A stretch of 64,000 nucleotides of DNA from Oceanobacillus polygoni (GTDB taxonomy: Bacteria; Bacillota; Bacilli; Bacillales; Amphibacillaceae). Both the position numbers and the translations under genes were made by a program. Of the stretch, positions 16,462 through 25,557 are shown piece by piece. The notes under the pieces are model-generated. The model had not been told where the DNA came from. It was given only the letters and a program-made list of their open reading frames with translations, and did not search any database. Position 1 is the first letter of the stretch. Each line of letters begins with the position of its first letter. The stretch spans positions 62,857-126,856 of the forward strand of contig NZ_PIJY01000024.1 in NCBI RefSeq assembly GCF_008304605.1, in the 5' to 3' direction.

Positions 16462-18185
16462 AGGGATTACGTTCTGTCATCAAGATCGTGTTGCAGGAAA
16501 AAAAAGATGTTATTTTTTCAATTACGTGTGGCTTTCTGGCTGGAGTAACTGCGGTTGGGCTATTTTCATCGAGTGGTTACTTAATATCCAAAGCAGCTTT
16601 AGTACCGCCAATATATTCCTTGATGGTACTCGTTGCAATCGTGAAGTTACTTGGGATTATATCGGCATTAAGTCGTTATGGTGAAAGGTATTTTTCACAT
16701 CGAGCGACATTTACAATGCTTAGTAATTTGCGTATTTCGTTTTATAAAAAAATGGAGCCACTTGCACCAACTATTTTCCAAAGTCATCGTAGTGGAGACC
16801 TACTTGCACGTATTGTTGGCGATGTAGAAACGCTGCAAAACTACTTTTTACGTGTTTTTTACCCACCGATTGTGCTTGTTCTCGTATTTCTTGTCACGAT
16901 TCTTTTCACGGCTTATTTCTCTATCGAAACAGCTTTACTTCTATTTCTTGGGCTGTTATTAACGACGTTTGTTGTTCCATTCGTCATCGGTATGAAGCAA
17001 CGGAAAATTGATTATCGGGTGAGGGAAACGAGAGGAGACTTATCGACGGAGGTTACAGAATTTCTTTACGGCTTTCGCGATTTAAAAATATATCAGCAAG
17101 TAAATAACAAAGAGGAAGCGTTATTTAATTCAGCGGATACGTATTTGTTAGAGCAAGAGCGTGAAAATGTGCATCGCCTATTTAGTGAATCGGCAAATAC
17201 GTTTCTATCACTTCTTGTTTCTGTTTCCGTGTTAACGGTAGGTGCTTATTTTGTCTCGGAACATCAGCTAGACGGGTTATTTCTTGCAATGCTTGTGATG
17301 GTATCCTTAACGATATTTGAAAATACATCACCAATGGCGGCATTCCCGAGCTATTTTCAAGAAAGTCGTCAGGCGGTAACAAGACTTGATGAGGTAACAG
17401 GTAGCGGAGAGAAAGAGAATACGGATTATTCATTAACAAAGCTAGACTTAAAAAGCGCTCCGTCCATTACATTTAATCAAGTATCCTTTGCTTTTCCAAC
17501 TGAGGCGACTGATACATTAAAAAACATAACATTCCATTTACCTGCTGGTTCGAAAACGGCAATTGTTGGTCCGAGTGGATCTGGAAAGTCCACTATTATG
17601 CAGCTATTACTTAAATTGTACCAAGTGCATGAGGGGACTCTTTTTCTCAATGATCAATCGATAGCTGATTTAGAAGAGGAAAGCGTATGGAAGCATGCGA
17701 ATGTTGTACTCCAGTCTAATCATTTTTTCTATGGGACGATTCGCGGTAATCTTGCACTAGCTAAAGAAAATGTAAACGACAATGAAATGATGGAGATTCT
17801 CCATGACGTACAGTTAAGTCACTTCGGATTGGACGATCAAGTTTTGGAAAAGGGAGAGAATCTTTCTGGTGGTGAAAAGCAACGTTTAGCACTAGCTCGA
17901 GCAATGCTAAAGCAAGCACCATTATGGCTGCTAGATGAACCAACCTCCTCGATAGACGCAGTAACAGAGGAACAGCTCTATAAGCAACTATTTGAGGTAT
18001 CGAAGGATGATACGGTTGTTCTAATCAGTCATCGTTTAACAGGACTTGAGAACATGGATCAAATTATGGTAATGGATCAAGGTGAGATTGTAGAGTCTGG
18101 TACCTATGAAGAATTAATGGAAATCAAAGGGTACTTTTATCAAATGAAGGAAATCGAACAAAGTGTGTTTTTGGGAGATCATTAA
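16458..18185 (+). CDS. cydC: ABC exporter CydC, cytochrome bd assembly
   Basis: Second half of the CydDC exporter, 575 residues. The start overlaps the cydD stop (ATGA), showing translational coupling. An N-terminal membrane domain with SSGYLISKAAL and SRYGERYFSHRATF is characteristic of CydC. The C-terminal ATPase has Walker A GPSGSGKST, signature LSGGEKQR and Walker B LWLLDEPTSS. The operon ends at a terminator shared with the convergent cydABS genes. Confidence 0.93.
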   Translation: MKGLRSVIKIVLQEKKDVIFSITCGFLAGVTAVGLFSSSGYLISKAALVPPIYSLMVLVAIVKLLGIISALSRYGERYFSHRATFTMLSNLRISFYKKMEPLAPTIFQSHRSGDLLARIVGDVETLQNYFLRVFYPPIVLVLVFLVTILFTAYFSIETALLLFLGLLLTTFVVPFVIGMKQRKIDYRVRETRGDLSTEVTEFLYGFRDLKIYQQVNNKEEALFNSADTYLLEQERENVHRLFSESANTFLSLLVSVSVLTVGAYFVSEHQLDGLFLAMLVMVSLTIFENTSPMAAFPSYFQESRQAVTRLDEVTGSGEKENTDYSLTKLDLKSAPSITFNQVSFAFPTEATDTLKNITFHLPAGSKTAIVGPSGSGKSTIMQLLLKLYQVHEGTLFLNDQSIADLEEESVWKHANVVLQSNHFFYGTIRGNLALAKENVNDNEMMEILHDVQLSHFGLDDQVLEKGENLSGGEKQRLALARAMLKQAPLWLLDEPTSSIDAVTEEQLYKQLFEVSKDDTVVLISHRLTGLENMDQIMVMDQGEIVESGTYEELMEIKGYFYQMKEIEQSVFLGDH

Positions 18186-18204
18186 TAAATAGGTAACGAA
18201 TAAA

Positions 18205-18246
18205 AAAGAAGCTGACGAGAGAATTTACTCTTCGCCAGCTTCTTTT
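18205..18246. terminator. Bidirectional terminator between cydDC and cydABS
   Basis: AAAGAAGCTGACGA / TCGCCAGCTTCTTTT stem. On the minus strand it overlaps the last codons of the small cydS gene. Confidence 0.75.
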
Positions 18247-18356
18247 GTAATTTCCTTTGTTACAGGTTTATCTTTACCGGCTCCCCAGAATGCAACCGCA
18301 ACTGCAATTATAATGACGAGGATGGGAGCGACAAAAATTAGAAAATCATTAAACAT
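18225..18356 (-). CDS. cydS: CydS-like small subunit of cytochrome bd oxidase
   Basis: A 43-residue protein beginning MFNDFLIFVAPILVIII. It has a single membrane helix of about 20 residues, then WGAGKDKPVTKE and an acidic end. It starts five bases after the cydB stop, with its ribosome site AAGGAGTGAGC overlapping the end of cydB. Short single-helix third subunits (CydS, CydX) occur at exactly this place in bd oxidase operons, and Geobacillus CydS has the same helix-then-FW pattern. Size, topology and position make the assignment likely, although similarity is hard to score on so short a protein. Confidence 0.75.
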   Translation of the reverse strand: MFNDFLIFVAPILVIIIAVAVAFWGAGKDKPVTKEITKEAGEE

Positions 18357-18361
18357 TTAGC

Positions 18362-19387
18362 TCACTCCTTCTTATTCTTTATTCCCTGTACATACTTCTT
18401 ATCGAAGAGGAATAGTCGCAATAATAAATACAAGGAAGGAATTAGTAAGGCTAGCCCGAGAATAAATACGAATACGAGTGAAATTGCCATTGCCGTATTC
18501 GTGAACCCTTCATAAATCGTTAGATGAGGATAAAGCAAATACGGGTAATGCGAAACTCCATACGCGAAAAATGCGAGTGCAAATTGACCAACGAGTAGCC
18601 AGAATGCGGTACCGTAATTTCTTCTCTTCCAGATGAGCCATACTGTTGCAAACCATAATATAAACGATAGTCCAAACATCCACCACAAATCCATGATACG
18701 TTCAAAGTGGGCTTCATTGTGAGAGCTTAATTCATAAACAATGCCACTAGCAGTGATAATTAATGGGACAGCCCAACCAAGTGCGTACTTACGCATTAAA
18801 TCGGTTGCCTTTGTATCACCGGTTTTATATGCATACCACGTGAGGAACACAGCGGATATATATAATACAGCAACAATACTCAATGCAACAATAGACCAGG
18901 TCAATGGACTAGTAAATAATGCTGCGTAATCAAGCACTGGGTTATCATTCACGATGGATACAAATCCACCTTCTGAGATGGTTAGTACAATCGATAATGA
19001 AGCTGGAATTAATAATCCAGAAGCTCCATACATAAAGGCATATCCCTTATGACCTCGTGTTCCGTACGATTCAAACGCATAGTACGAACCTCGGATCGCC
19101 AGTAATATGAGCGCAATGCTTCCTGGAATCAGTAAAATCGTTCCGAAGTAATATGCCGATTGCGGAAAGAATCCAACAATCCCAACGAAAAAGAACACAA
19201 AGAATACATTCGTTACTTCCCAAACAGGAGAAAGATAACGCTGAATAATTTTGGATAAAATATGCTGCTTACCAGTTATGATACTTTGTGCGTTGAAAAA
19301 TCCTGCACCGTAATCAATCGAACCGACGATGACATAGCCAAATAAAAATAACCAGAGTACGGAAATTCCAAGAACCTCTAAACTCAT
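18362..19387 (-). CDS. cydB: Cytochrome bd ubiquinol/menaquinol oxidase subunit II
   Basis: Integral membrane subunit of the bd-type terminal oxidase, 341 residues with eight or nine hydrophobic helices. The N-terminus (LWLFLFGYVIVGSIDYGAGFF) and PVWEVTNVFFVFFFVGIVGFFP match the CydB family. The protein pairs with CydA to oxidise menaquinol and reduce oxygen at low concentrations without proton pumping. It overlaps cydA by four bases and is followed by cydS. Normal length for the Bacillus family. Confidence 0.93.
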   Translation of the reverse strand: MSLEVLGISVLWLFLFGYVIVGSIDYGAGFFNAQSIITGKQHILSKIIQRYLSPVWEVTNVFFVFFFVGIVGFFPQSAYYFGTILLIPGSIALILLAIRGSYYAFESYGTRGHKGYAFMYGASGLLIPASLSIVLTISEGGFVSIVNDNPVLDYAALFTSPLTWSIVALSIVAVLYISAVFLTWYAYKTGDTKATDLMRKYALGWAVPLIITASGIVYELSSHNEAHFERIMDLWWMFGLSFILWFATVWLIWKRRNYGTAFWLLVGQFALAFFAYGVSHYPYLLYPHLTIYEGFTNTAMAISLVFVFILGLALLIPSLYLLLRLFLFDKKYVQGIKNKKE

Positions 19388-20724
19388 TCAGAATCACCAC
19401 CTTGCTGTTTGGCGAGCACCTTTTCAATCGGATCGTTTTTAAACATTCGTCTTAGCACGACAACCGTACCAACACCTAAGATAAAATACAATCCAACGAA
19501 AAGGATAAACATGACACCAACATAATCGCTTGTTGTTGCAGCTTCTTCAATTGTCATTATTCCTCTGAGTATCCATGGATAGCGCCCGACTTCTGCCATC
19601 CACCAGCCAGCTTCAATTCCTAAGAATGACAATGGACCACCAAGAACAATGAGCCAGCGATACCAGGCTGCTTTAACGAAGGACCAGCGTCGTTTGATTC
19701 CAATCCAATAGATAAGAGAAAGGGCTAGCATGAACATACCGATTGTAACCATTAAGTCAAAATAATAATGGATAATTAATGGTGGCTGTTCCTCCACTGG
19801 AAATTGATCCAGCCCAATTACTTCTGCATTTGGATAACCGTGTGCAAGAATGCTTAATCCAAACGGAATTTGAAGTGCATAGTTTACTTCTTGATTTTCA
19901 TCAAGCATTCCATAAAGAATGAGTGGTGCAGCTTCCTCTGTTTCAAAGTGCCATTCAGCTGCAGCTAGCTTCTCGGCCTGATATTCTGCTAAGTATTTTC
20001 CAGACAGGTCTCCAATTAACACAGCTGCAATGGAGAAGATAAGTCCGATTTTCATCGTCATGAACAGTGCTTTTTTATGGTATTCATGATTCGAACCTTT
20101 AAGCAACCTGAATGCTGCAATCGCTGCTAGCATAAATGCAACTGTCATATATGCCGTAGCGAGCACATGAGAAACCTTTGTTGGCATTGCTGCGGTAAAC
20201 ATTGCCGCAATTGGATTCGCATTTGCAAGTTGTCCATTAATGATATCGAATCCAGCTGGAGCATTCATAAACGCGTTAACAATCGTAATGAAGACAGCTG
20301 ACATACCAGCTCCAAGTGCAACAGGGATTAGTAATAGTAAGTGTTTACGAGGATTATCAAAACGATCCCACGTATACAAATAAATCCCTAAGAAAATTGC
20401 CTCAAAGAAGAAAGCAAAAACTTCCATAAATAATGGCAATGCAATGATATTGCCAGCAAGCTCCATAAAGTTAGGCCATAACAGGGATAATTGTAAACCG
20501 ATCGCAGTCCCTGTAACGACACCAACAGCAACCGTAACGACAAAGCCTTTAGCCCATCGTCTAGCCATTAGCATATAATGCATATCGTTTTTCTTAATTC
20601 CAACCCATTGTGCAATCATGATCATGAGTGGTACCCCAACACCGATCGTCGCGTAGATAATATGAAACGAAAGGGTTAAAATGGTTAATAATCTACTGGC
20701 AAATACCGGATCATCAAATAACAA
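19384..20724 (-). CDS. cydA: Cytochrome bd ubiquinol/menaquinol oxidase subunit I
   Basis: Catalytic, haem-carrying subunit, 446 residues. The expected haem ligands are in place: His21 (b595/d side) and His186 in KVSHVLATAYM (b558), with the conserved acidic pair Glu101 and Glu108 in PLFMEVFAFFFEAI. About nine membrane helices. The Q-loop is of the short type found in Firmicutes. First gene of cydABS. The upstream region contains a Rex-like box at 20863. Together with cydDC next door, all functions for making bd oxidase lie in one 6-kb block. Confidence 0.95.
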   Translation of the reverse strand: MLFDDPVFASRLLTILTLSFHIIYATIGVGVPLMIMIAQWVGIKKNDMHYMLMARRWAKGFVVTVAVGVVTGTAIGLQLSLLWPNFMELAGNIIALPLFMEVFAFFFEAIFLGIYLYTWDRFDNPRKHLLLLIPVALGAGMSAVFITIVNAFMNAPAGFDIINGQLANANPIAAMFTAAMPTKVSHVLATAYMTVAFMLAAIAAFRLLKGSNHEYHKKALFMTMKIGLIFSIAAVLIGDLSGKYLAEYQAEKLAAAEWHFETEEAAPLILYGMLDENQEVNYALQIPFGLSILAHGYPNAEVIGLDQFPVEEQPPLIIHYYFDLMVTIGMFMLALSLIYWIGIKRRWSFVKAAWYRWLIVLGGPLSFLGIEAGWWMAEVGRYPWILRGIMTIEEAATTSDYVGVMFILFVGLYFILGVGTVVVLRRMFKNDPIEKVLAKQQGGDSE

Positions 20725-20862
20725 ATTAGATCTTCCTCCTTAACTTCTCAGGATGCACTGCCTAAGACTAGGTTCTATAGGCACATCTAAGTTTATTCTA
20801 ACGTTTTGACGTATCAAAATGGAGACGAGTTATGACAAAATTTCTAACGCACCATGAACTAA

Positions 20863-20880
20863 TTGTGAACTTATTAACAT
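20863..20880 (-). promoter_or_regulatory. Rex-like box upstream of cydA
   Basis: TTGTGAA-CTTA-TTAACAT matches one full half-site and 5 of 7 bases of the other in the Rex consensus TTGTGAA-N4/5-TTCACAA. It sits about 140 bases before the cydA start. Suggestive only. Confidence 0.35.
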
Positions 20881-20947
20881 TTAATGAAAAAATATTAAAA
20901 TGCTGATTTATACGTAGTAGTTTCCCCAAAAACGTTGCTGTTAATCT

Positions 20948-21712
20948 TTATTTTATTTGGAAGGTAAACTGGTTTTCCTTTTCAAAATTTCCTTTACGAT
21001 ATGTTCGCTCTACAAAAGTAACTTGATGATTGCGGTCGATTAATAAAACCGTTGAAGACCGTGTCCCATAATCGGCTGTTCGAATAAATAGTGGGGATAG
21101 CTTTCGTTCTAATTCAATCCCAACGCCCGTTTCTGGTAAGGCATCATCATCAGCCTCCTCTGCATCTGAAATAATGTCAAAAAGATCATCCATTTGAACT
21201 TTATTGTGTTGTTGCACATATTCTTGAAGCATTTGCCTTCCTTTTGTAACTTTTGGCCAGGGAGTATTTAGAAAATGATTGCTTAAGGCGTGTGTTCCTT
21301 TGGCAATTGGGGAAATCTCATCTTGAATATTATTGTAGTAATAAATCATCTCAGAATTTCCGACAAGCACATTAAAACCGACATAATTATCTTTTTGCTT
21401 ACGTAGTAATTGTAAATATTCCTGTGGTGTAAGCTCACTTGTTAAATAGTCCGTTACAATTTCACCTCGAGATATTTTACCTTGTTGCTCCATTGAAGGG
21501 TCACGGTAGTTTGTCAAAGCTGCGAAACGACCAGCTTTGGTGATACCTAACCAAGTTCCCATTTGCATTAAATCTCTTCCTGCAAGTACCGTCGGATAAT
21601 CTTCCCAAAAATGTGCACGAGCTGTTGGCCTTGCATAAAATTCATCTCGATTTGCCGCGATAATTAATTTATAGTTTGGATGGTTATGTAAATGAAAGTT
21701 GATTAAACACAT
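20948..21712 (-). CDS. NRDE family protein (TANGO2-like)
   Basis: 254-residue NRDE/TANGO2 family protein. The family name motif is visible as AANRDEFYARPT near the N-terminus, and the protein starts MCLINF with Cys at position 2, the residue proposed as an N-terminal nucleophile of the Ntn-hydrolase-like fold. AGRDLMQMGTWLGITKAGRFAALTNYR is also typical. The biochemical role is not settled; TANGO2 proteins have been tied to haem handling, which is of interest beside a haem oxidase locus. The ATG at 21712 has GGAGG 8 bases upstream; an extension to 21751 would put that site inside the gene. Confidence 0.85.
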   Translation of the reverse strand: MCLINFHLHNHPNYKLIIAANRDEFYARPTARAHFWEDYPTVLAGRDLMQMGTWLGITKAGRFAALTNYRDPSMEQQGKISRGEIVTDYLTSELTPQEYLQLLRKQKDNYVGFNVLVGNSEMIYYYNNIQDEISPIAKGTHALSNHFLNTPWPKVTKGRQMLQEYVQQHNKVQMDDLFDIISDAEEADDDALPETGVGIELERKLSPLFIRTADYGTRSSTVLLIDRNHQVTFVERTYRKGNFEKENQFTFQIK

Positions 21713-21802
21713 ACGAAGAGCCTCCATTCTTATTAAACGAGCTGTTAACATTTATCATTTTTCGCAAAAAATGCGAAATAATTACGATGATTCGAATTAC
21801 AA

Positions 21803-21831
21803 TTGAAATTATCAGGAAATACGTTTATAAT
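21803..21831 (+). promoter_or_regulatory. Strong SigA promoter for a short convergent RNA
   Basis: TTGAAA and TATAAT separated by exactly 17 bases, with no protein gene downstream on this strand. It would start an RNA near 21838 that runs into the 3' end of the small toxin-like gene on the other strand. Confidence 0.65.
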
Positions 21832-21837
21832 ATTCTA

Positions 21838-21985
21838 TATATAACATATAATAAAGCAACCGTAAGTGCTGGAACACCTACGGTTGAATGTACAAATAGC
21901 TGCTACTCAGAAGAGGAGCTGGCTCAAATGGTAAGAAAACATAGACCATCACCTGGATTGCAGTCTCAAGGGAGGTCTATTTTTC
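21838..21985 (+). ncRNA. Candidate antisense (antitoxin) RNA of a type I toxin locus
   Basis: A short transcript predicted from the promoter at 21803. It begins with a hairpin (ACCGTAAGTG / CACCTACGGT, 21858-21883) and ends in a hairpin ATAGACC / GGTCTAT followed by TTTTTCTTT. That terminator works in both directions and overlaps the stop codon of the minus-strand peptide gene, so the two RNAs are complementary at their 3' ends. This matches the arrangement of txpA/ratA- and bsrG-type loci. No transcript data are available. Confidence 0.5.
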
Positions 21986-22057
21986 TTTGTTCATAGCCAA
22001 CAATGCGATTAAGGCGCCGAAGGAAATCATCAAAGAAATCGCTTCGAAAGTTGACAT
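21977..22057 (-). CDS. Small hydrophobic peptide, holin-like/type I toxin family
   Basis: 26 residues: MSTFEAISLMISFGALIALL followed by AMNKEK. The pattern (polar start, one membrane helix containing LMI-FG-LI, short lysine-rich end) is the one annotated as putative holin-like toxin and seen in type I toxins TxpA and BsrG. An ATG two codons earlier (22063) is also possible. The ribosome site AAGGGGGTGATG is strong. A minus-strand -10-like TATACT (22133-22138) would start the mRNA near 22126. A convergent RNA overlaps its 3' end. No phage genes are nearby, so membrane depolarisation or growth control is likelier than a phage-lysis role. Confidence 0.65.
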   Translation of the reverse strand: MSTFEAISLMISFGALIALLAMNKEK

Positions 22058-22195
22058 ATGCATCACCCCCTTTCTTCTGAGGGTGAGCCGAACATACCGC
22101 CCCTGAGTGAGCCAAACTATTGTACAGACTATAGTATAGCACATACAATTAGATACAAAAAAGATTATCAAAGAAAGAACTGAATATTTTACCTA

Positions 22196-22473
22196 TTGAC
22201 AATGCAACCTTTTCTATCCATAATAGAAGTCAATATATTGAACGTTAATAAAGGACTACTATGCAGGACTTGCTATGCAAGAGAGCGGAATTTAGGAGCT
22301 GGAAGATTCCGTCATAGACAACCTGTAGAACCTACCTTTAGAGTCCCATGCCAATACATGGGCGCATCTCCAGCGTTATGGATGAAGTGGAATGTCTATA
22401 CATTCAAGTAATGGTGGTACCGCGGAAGCAAGCTCTTTCGTCCTTATAATATAGGATGATTGGGCTTTTTTTG
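22196..22473 (+). promoter_or_regulatory. T-box leader (proline) of proBA, with promoter and terminator
   Basis: The promoter is TTGACA-17-CATAAT (22196-22224). Stem I runs from GGACT near 22254 to AGTCC near 22342, with AGAGAG inside and the likely specifier CCT (Pro) at 22331-22333 in the context GAA-CCT-ACC. The T-box core AATGGTGGTACCGCGG lies at 22410-22425; its TGGT fits a tRNA with discriminator A, as in tRNA-Pro. The terminator is AAGCTCTTTCGTCCT / AGGATGATTGGGCTT plus seven T. Uncharged tRNA-Pro would open expression of proBA. Confidence 0.92.
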
Positions 22474-22510
22474 TGTTCATAAGGAAATACGTTTAATGGA
22501 GGTAATAGGA

Positions 22511-23632
22511 ATGCGTAAGCAACGAATCGTAGTCAAAATAGGCAGTAGCTCACTAACAAATGATAAGGGTGAAATCGATCAGCAAAAACTAAATGATCAT
22601 ATTCACGCGCTGGCTGCGCTTCGAGAAGCAAATCATGAAGTTATCCTTGTATCTTCAGGTGCAATTGCAGCTGGCTTTAGAGGACTTGGTTATTCATCAA
22701 GACCAGTAACCGTGAAAGGAAAGCAAGCAGCGGCAGCAATTGGGCAAAGCTTGTTAATTCAAACTTATATGGAAAAATTCAGTGCCTACGGTATCACTGC
22801 AGCCCAATTATTATTAACTCGAGATGACCTTTCTGATCGCGAACGTTACCGAAATGCTTATGCAACAATGACCGAGCTGTTGGAGAGAGGCATACTTCCA
22901 ATCATTAACGAAAATGATACGGTATCGATTGAAGAATTGACGTTTGGTGATAATGATATGCTATCAGCTTTAGTTAGTGGATTTATTCATGCCGACCAGC
23001 TCATTATTTTAACGGATATAAATGGAATATATAGTGGAAATCCAAGAACAAACCCTTCAGCAGTAAAGTACGATTCCATTGATGAAATAACCAACGAAAT
23101 GATCGGTGCTGCAGATACAACTGGTTCGAAGGTTGGTACAGGTGGAATGAAATCAAAATTAATGGCGGCAAAAACGGCAACAAGGCTTGGAGTCCCTGTC
23201 TTTATCGGCCATGGAAAAGGAAGCGAAAAACTAATAGAAGTTTTAAAAGGAAATGGCGATGGTACGTATATTGCCGGCCATGTCAAGGCTCCTATCAATA
23301 CAAGGAGACAGTGGATAGCGATCCACTCTGAATCGATGGGGAAACTTTATGTGGATAAAGGTGCAGAAGATGCGATATCCCATCATGGAAGCAGTCTTCT
23401 TTCAGCAGGTATTTTAAAAATCAGCGGTACCTTTCAAAAGGGAGATGTTGTCCAGGTTTATGGAATAAATGAGTTGCTTGGCAAAGGAGAAGTAAGCTGT
23501 TCATCAGTTGAATTACAACAGGCAATCAACGAACATATCGATAACGAGAAAGATTTTGCCACCTCTTCTATAGAGGTAATTCATCGTGATGGCTGGGTAG
23601 GTGTACAAAAAATCGGGGAGGAATTATCATGA
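22511..23632 (+). CDS. proB: Glutamate 5-kinase
   Basis: First step of proline synthesis: ATP-dependent phosphorylation of glutamate. 373 residues, with the amino-acid-kinase domain ([49 protein letters not shown]) and a C-terminal PUA domain (from about residue 275). The ATG at 22511 has GGAGG 8 bases upstream; upstream in-frame TTG codons lie inside the terminator. It overlaps proA by four bases. In salt-tolerant Bacillaceae, proline also serves as a compatible solute, but T-box control here points to anabolic use. Confidence 0.95.
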   Translation: MRKQRIVVKIGSSSLTNDKGEIDQQKLNDHIHALAALREANHEVILVSSGAIAAGFRGLGYSSRPVTVKGKQAAAAIGQSLLIQTYMEKFSAYGITAAQLLLTRDDLSDRERYRNAYATMTELLERGILPIINENDTVSIEELTFGDNDMLSALVSGFIHADQLIILTDINGIYSGNPRTNPSAVKYDSIDEITNEMIGAADTTGSKVGTGGMKSKLMAAKTATRLGVPVFIGHGKGSEKLIEVLKGNGDGTYIAGHVKAPINTRRQWIAIHSESMGKLYVDKGAEDAISHHGSSLLSAGILKISGTFQKGDVVQVYGINELLGKGEVSCSSVELQQAINEHIDNEKDFATSSIEVIHRDGWVGVQKIGEELS

Positions 23633-24876
23633 GTGAAGTTGTTCTAAAAGGCAAGGCTGCAAAAAAAGCGAGTTATTTAATGACTGGAGTTACTACGGAA
23701 GAGAAAAATGAAGCATTAGCTTTAATCGCAGAGCAATTAATAATGGATCAGGAAATGTTGCTTATCGAAAATGAAAGGGATCTTGCAGCAGGTAAAGAAA
23801 AAGGGCTTTCTGATGCTGTTTTAGATCGGATTATGCTGAATCAAGAGCGTATTAAAGGAATTGCTGCTGCCATTCATCAAGTTATTGAGCTCCATGATCC
23901 AATTGGTGAAACCTTAGAATCGATTAACAAGGAAAATGGCCTAAATATCGAGAAAAAGCGGGTTCCAATTGGTGTTGTAGGTATCATTTATGAAGCTAGA
24001 CCGAATGTGACAGTTGATGCAGCAACACTTACATTAAAAACTGGAAATGTGGTTATTTTGCGAGGGAGCTCTTCAGCTAAAAATTCGAATATTGCATTAA
24101 TCAGTTCCATTCATCGTGCACTAGAGCGCAGTGCGCTTCCTGTTAATGCTGTGCAGTTAATTGAGGACACAAGCAGAGAAACAGCTCGTGAATTATTCCG
24201 CTTAAACGATTATTTAGATGTATTAATTCCAAGAGGCGGTAAAAACCTGATCGATACAGTTGTCCGAGAAGCTACTGTACCAGTAATTGAAACTGGCGCT
24301 GGGAACTGTCATATCTTTATTGATAAAACAGCTGAGAAAGAAATGGCAGAGCAAATTGTATTGAATGCAAAGCTGCAACGGCCATCTGTTTGTAATGCGA
24401 TTGAATCTCTTTTAATCGATCCAGAATGGTTTCGTCAACACGGCAGCGACTTGTTGAAAAAACTGGAAGAGAATGGTGTACAAATTTATGCAGATGGGCA
24501 AATTCGTGAAGCTTATCCAACAGCTAACCAAGCAACGGAAGAAGACTGGTCGAGCGAATATCTTGGACTTTCCATTAGTGTTAAATTAGTGGATACGGTT
24601 GAAGAAGCTATCGGGCATATTAATCAATATGGAACGAGACATTCCGAGTCAATCATTACAGAGAATAGTAAACATGCCGAAATGTTCCTGCAGCATGTAG
24701 ATGCGGCGGCTGTCTACCATAATGCATCCACGCGATTTACGGATGGTTTCGAATTTGGATATGGAGCAGAAATTGGAATCAGTACACAAAAGTTGCATGC
24801 AAGAGGTCCAATGGGGCTTGCGGCATTAACATCAAGTAAGTTTCAAATTAAAGGCAGCGGTCAAATTAGAAACTAA
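23629..24876 (+). CDS. proA: Gamma-glutamyl phosphate reductase
   Basis: NADPH-dependent reduction of glutamyl phosphate to glutamate semialdehyde, 415 residues of the aldehyde dehydrogenase superfamily. Marks are [28 protein letters not shown], the catalytic Cys in [14 protein letters not shown] and [20 protein letters not shown] near the end. Translationally coupled to proB (ATGA overlap), and followed by a terminator. The pathway needs ProC/ProI, which is not in this window. Confidence 0.95.
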   Translation: MSEVVLKGKAAKKASYLMTGVTTEEKNEALALIAEQLIMDQEMLLIENERDLAAGKEKGLSDAVLDRIMLNQERIKGIAAAIHQVIELHDPIGETLESINKENGLNIEKKRVPIGVVGIIYEARPNVTVDAATLTLKTGNVVILRGSSSAKNSNIALISSIHRALERSALPVNAVQLIEDTSRETARELFRLNDYLDVLIPRGGKNLIDTVVREATVPVIETGAGNCHIFIDKTAEKEMAEQIVLNAKLQRPSVCNAIESLLIDPEWFRQHGSDLLKKLEENGVQIYADGQIREAYPTANQATEEDWSSEYLGLSISVKLVDTVEEAIGHINQYGTRHSESIITENSKHAEMFLQHVDAAAVYHNASTRFTDGFEFGYGAEIGISTQKLHARGPMGLAALTSSKFQIKGSGQIRN

Positions 24877-24886
24877 ATTGTTCATA

Positions 24887-24923
24887 CAAAGGGGCTGTTC
24901 CATGTTGGAGCAGCCCTTTTGTG
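24887..24923. terminator. Terminator of proBA
   Basis: CAAAGGGGCTGTTCC / GGAGCAGCCCTTTTG stem, T-rich tail; it lies between convergent genes. Confidence 0.8.
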
Positions 24924-24931
24924 TACTTGAA

Positions 24932-25534
24932 TTATTGATTGAATGTAGTATTTACAACGAGATCGCATTGTTTTTCAAGTTGAAGCGTGTCAAAATAATG
25001 TTCCTCCAAAGGAATCCATTTCTGGATAAAGGTTTCTAGTTTTTCCTTACCATTACGTTTCTGGATTCGCTTACGCTGCACATTTTTATCAACTGTAAGA
25101 AAAACTTTATAATCATAGAAGTCCTGCAATGCAGGATGGAGGGAGTAAACCCCTTCGACAATGGTTAGATGCCTAAAAGTTGTCTGAATTGGGTCATCCA
25201 ACGCTTTCTTCTGACAATTATAAGGCCGATGAACGGTTGTGTTACCACTTTGTAACGGTCGAAGTACTTCTTCCTTAAAGCGCTCATAGTGAACATTGCC
25301 ACCAGGTTCAGATAACCTTTCTTTTGTTTTCAACTCAAAAGGAAGGAAAAAGTCATCCATATGAAAAAGTGTGCTATCAAACTTGGCGGCCAGCTGCTTA
25401 GCTAAGGTTGTTTTTCCGCTTCCACACCGCCCATCGATGGCAATAATTTTCGGTTCATCTGTACGATATAAATTTTCCAGTGCACTACAAAGTGATGAAT
25501 AGCTTGCCGTGTATTCGTATTCGCTAGTTTGCAA
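24932..25534 (-). CDS. Uridine kinase-like P-loop kinase
   Basis: 200-residue P-loop NTPase of the uridine kinase/phosphoribulokinase group. Walker A IDGRCGSGKTT covers residues 34-43. The DxD-like LFHMDDFFLP and IVEGVYSLHP motifs, plus QRKRIQKRNG near residue 160 (lid arginines), fit this family. The true substrate is uncertain: short solitary members are often annotated uridine kinase but differ from Udk. The start codon is TTG at 25534, with AAGGAG 9 bases upstream; the nearby ATG is out of frame. The Sco gene lies 23 bases upstream of it in the same direction. Confidence 0.75.
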   Translation of the reverse strand: MQTSEYEYTASYSSLCSALENLYRTDEPKIIAIDGRCGSGKTTLAKQLAAKFDSTLFHMDDFFLPFELKTKERLSEPGGNVHYERFKEEVLRPLQSGNTTVHRPYNCQKKALDDPIQTTFRHLTIVEGVYSLHPALQDFYDYKVFLTVDKNVQRKRIQKRNGKEKLETFIQKWIPLEEHYFDTLQLEKQCDLVVNTTFNQ

Positions 25535-25557
25535 TACATTTCACTCCTTATTTCCTG

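Noticed and set aside
21977-22063. Holin-like peptide as evidence for a prophage
   Set aside because: No integrase, capsid, tail or lysin genes nearby; the convergent RNA arrangement fits a type I toxin locus better.
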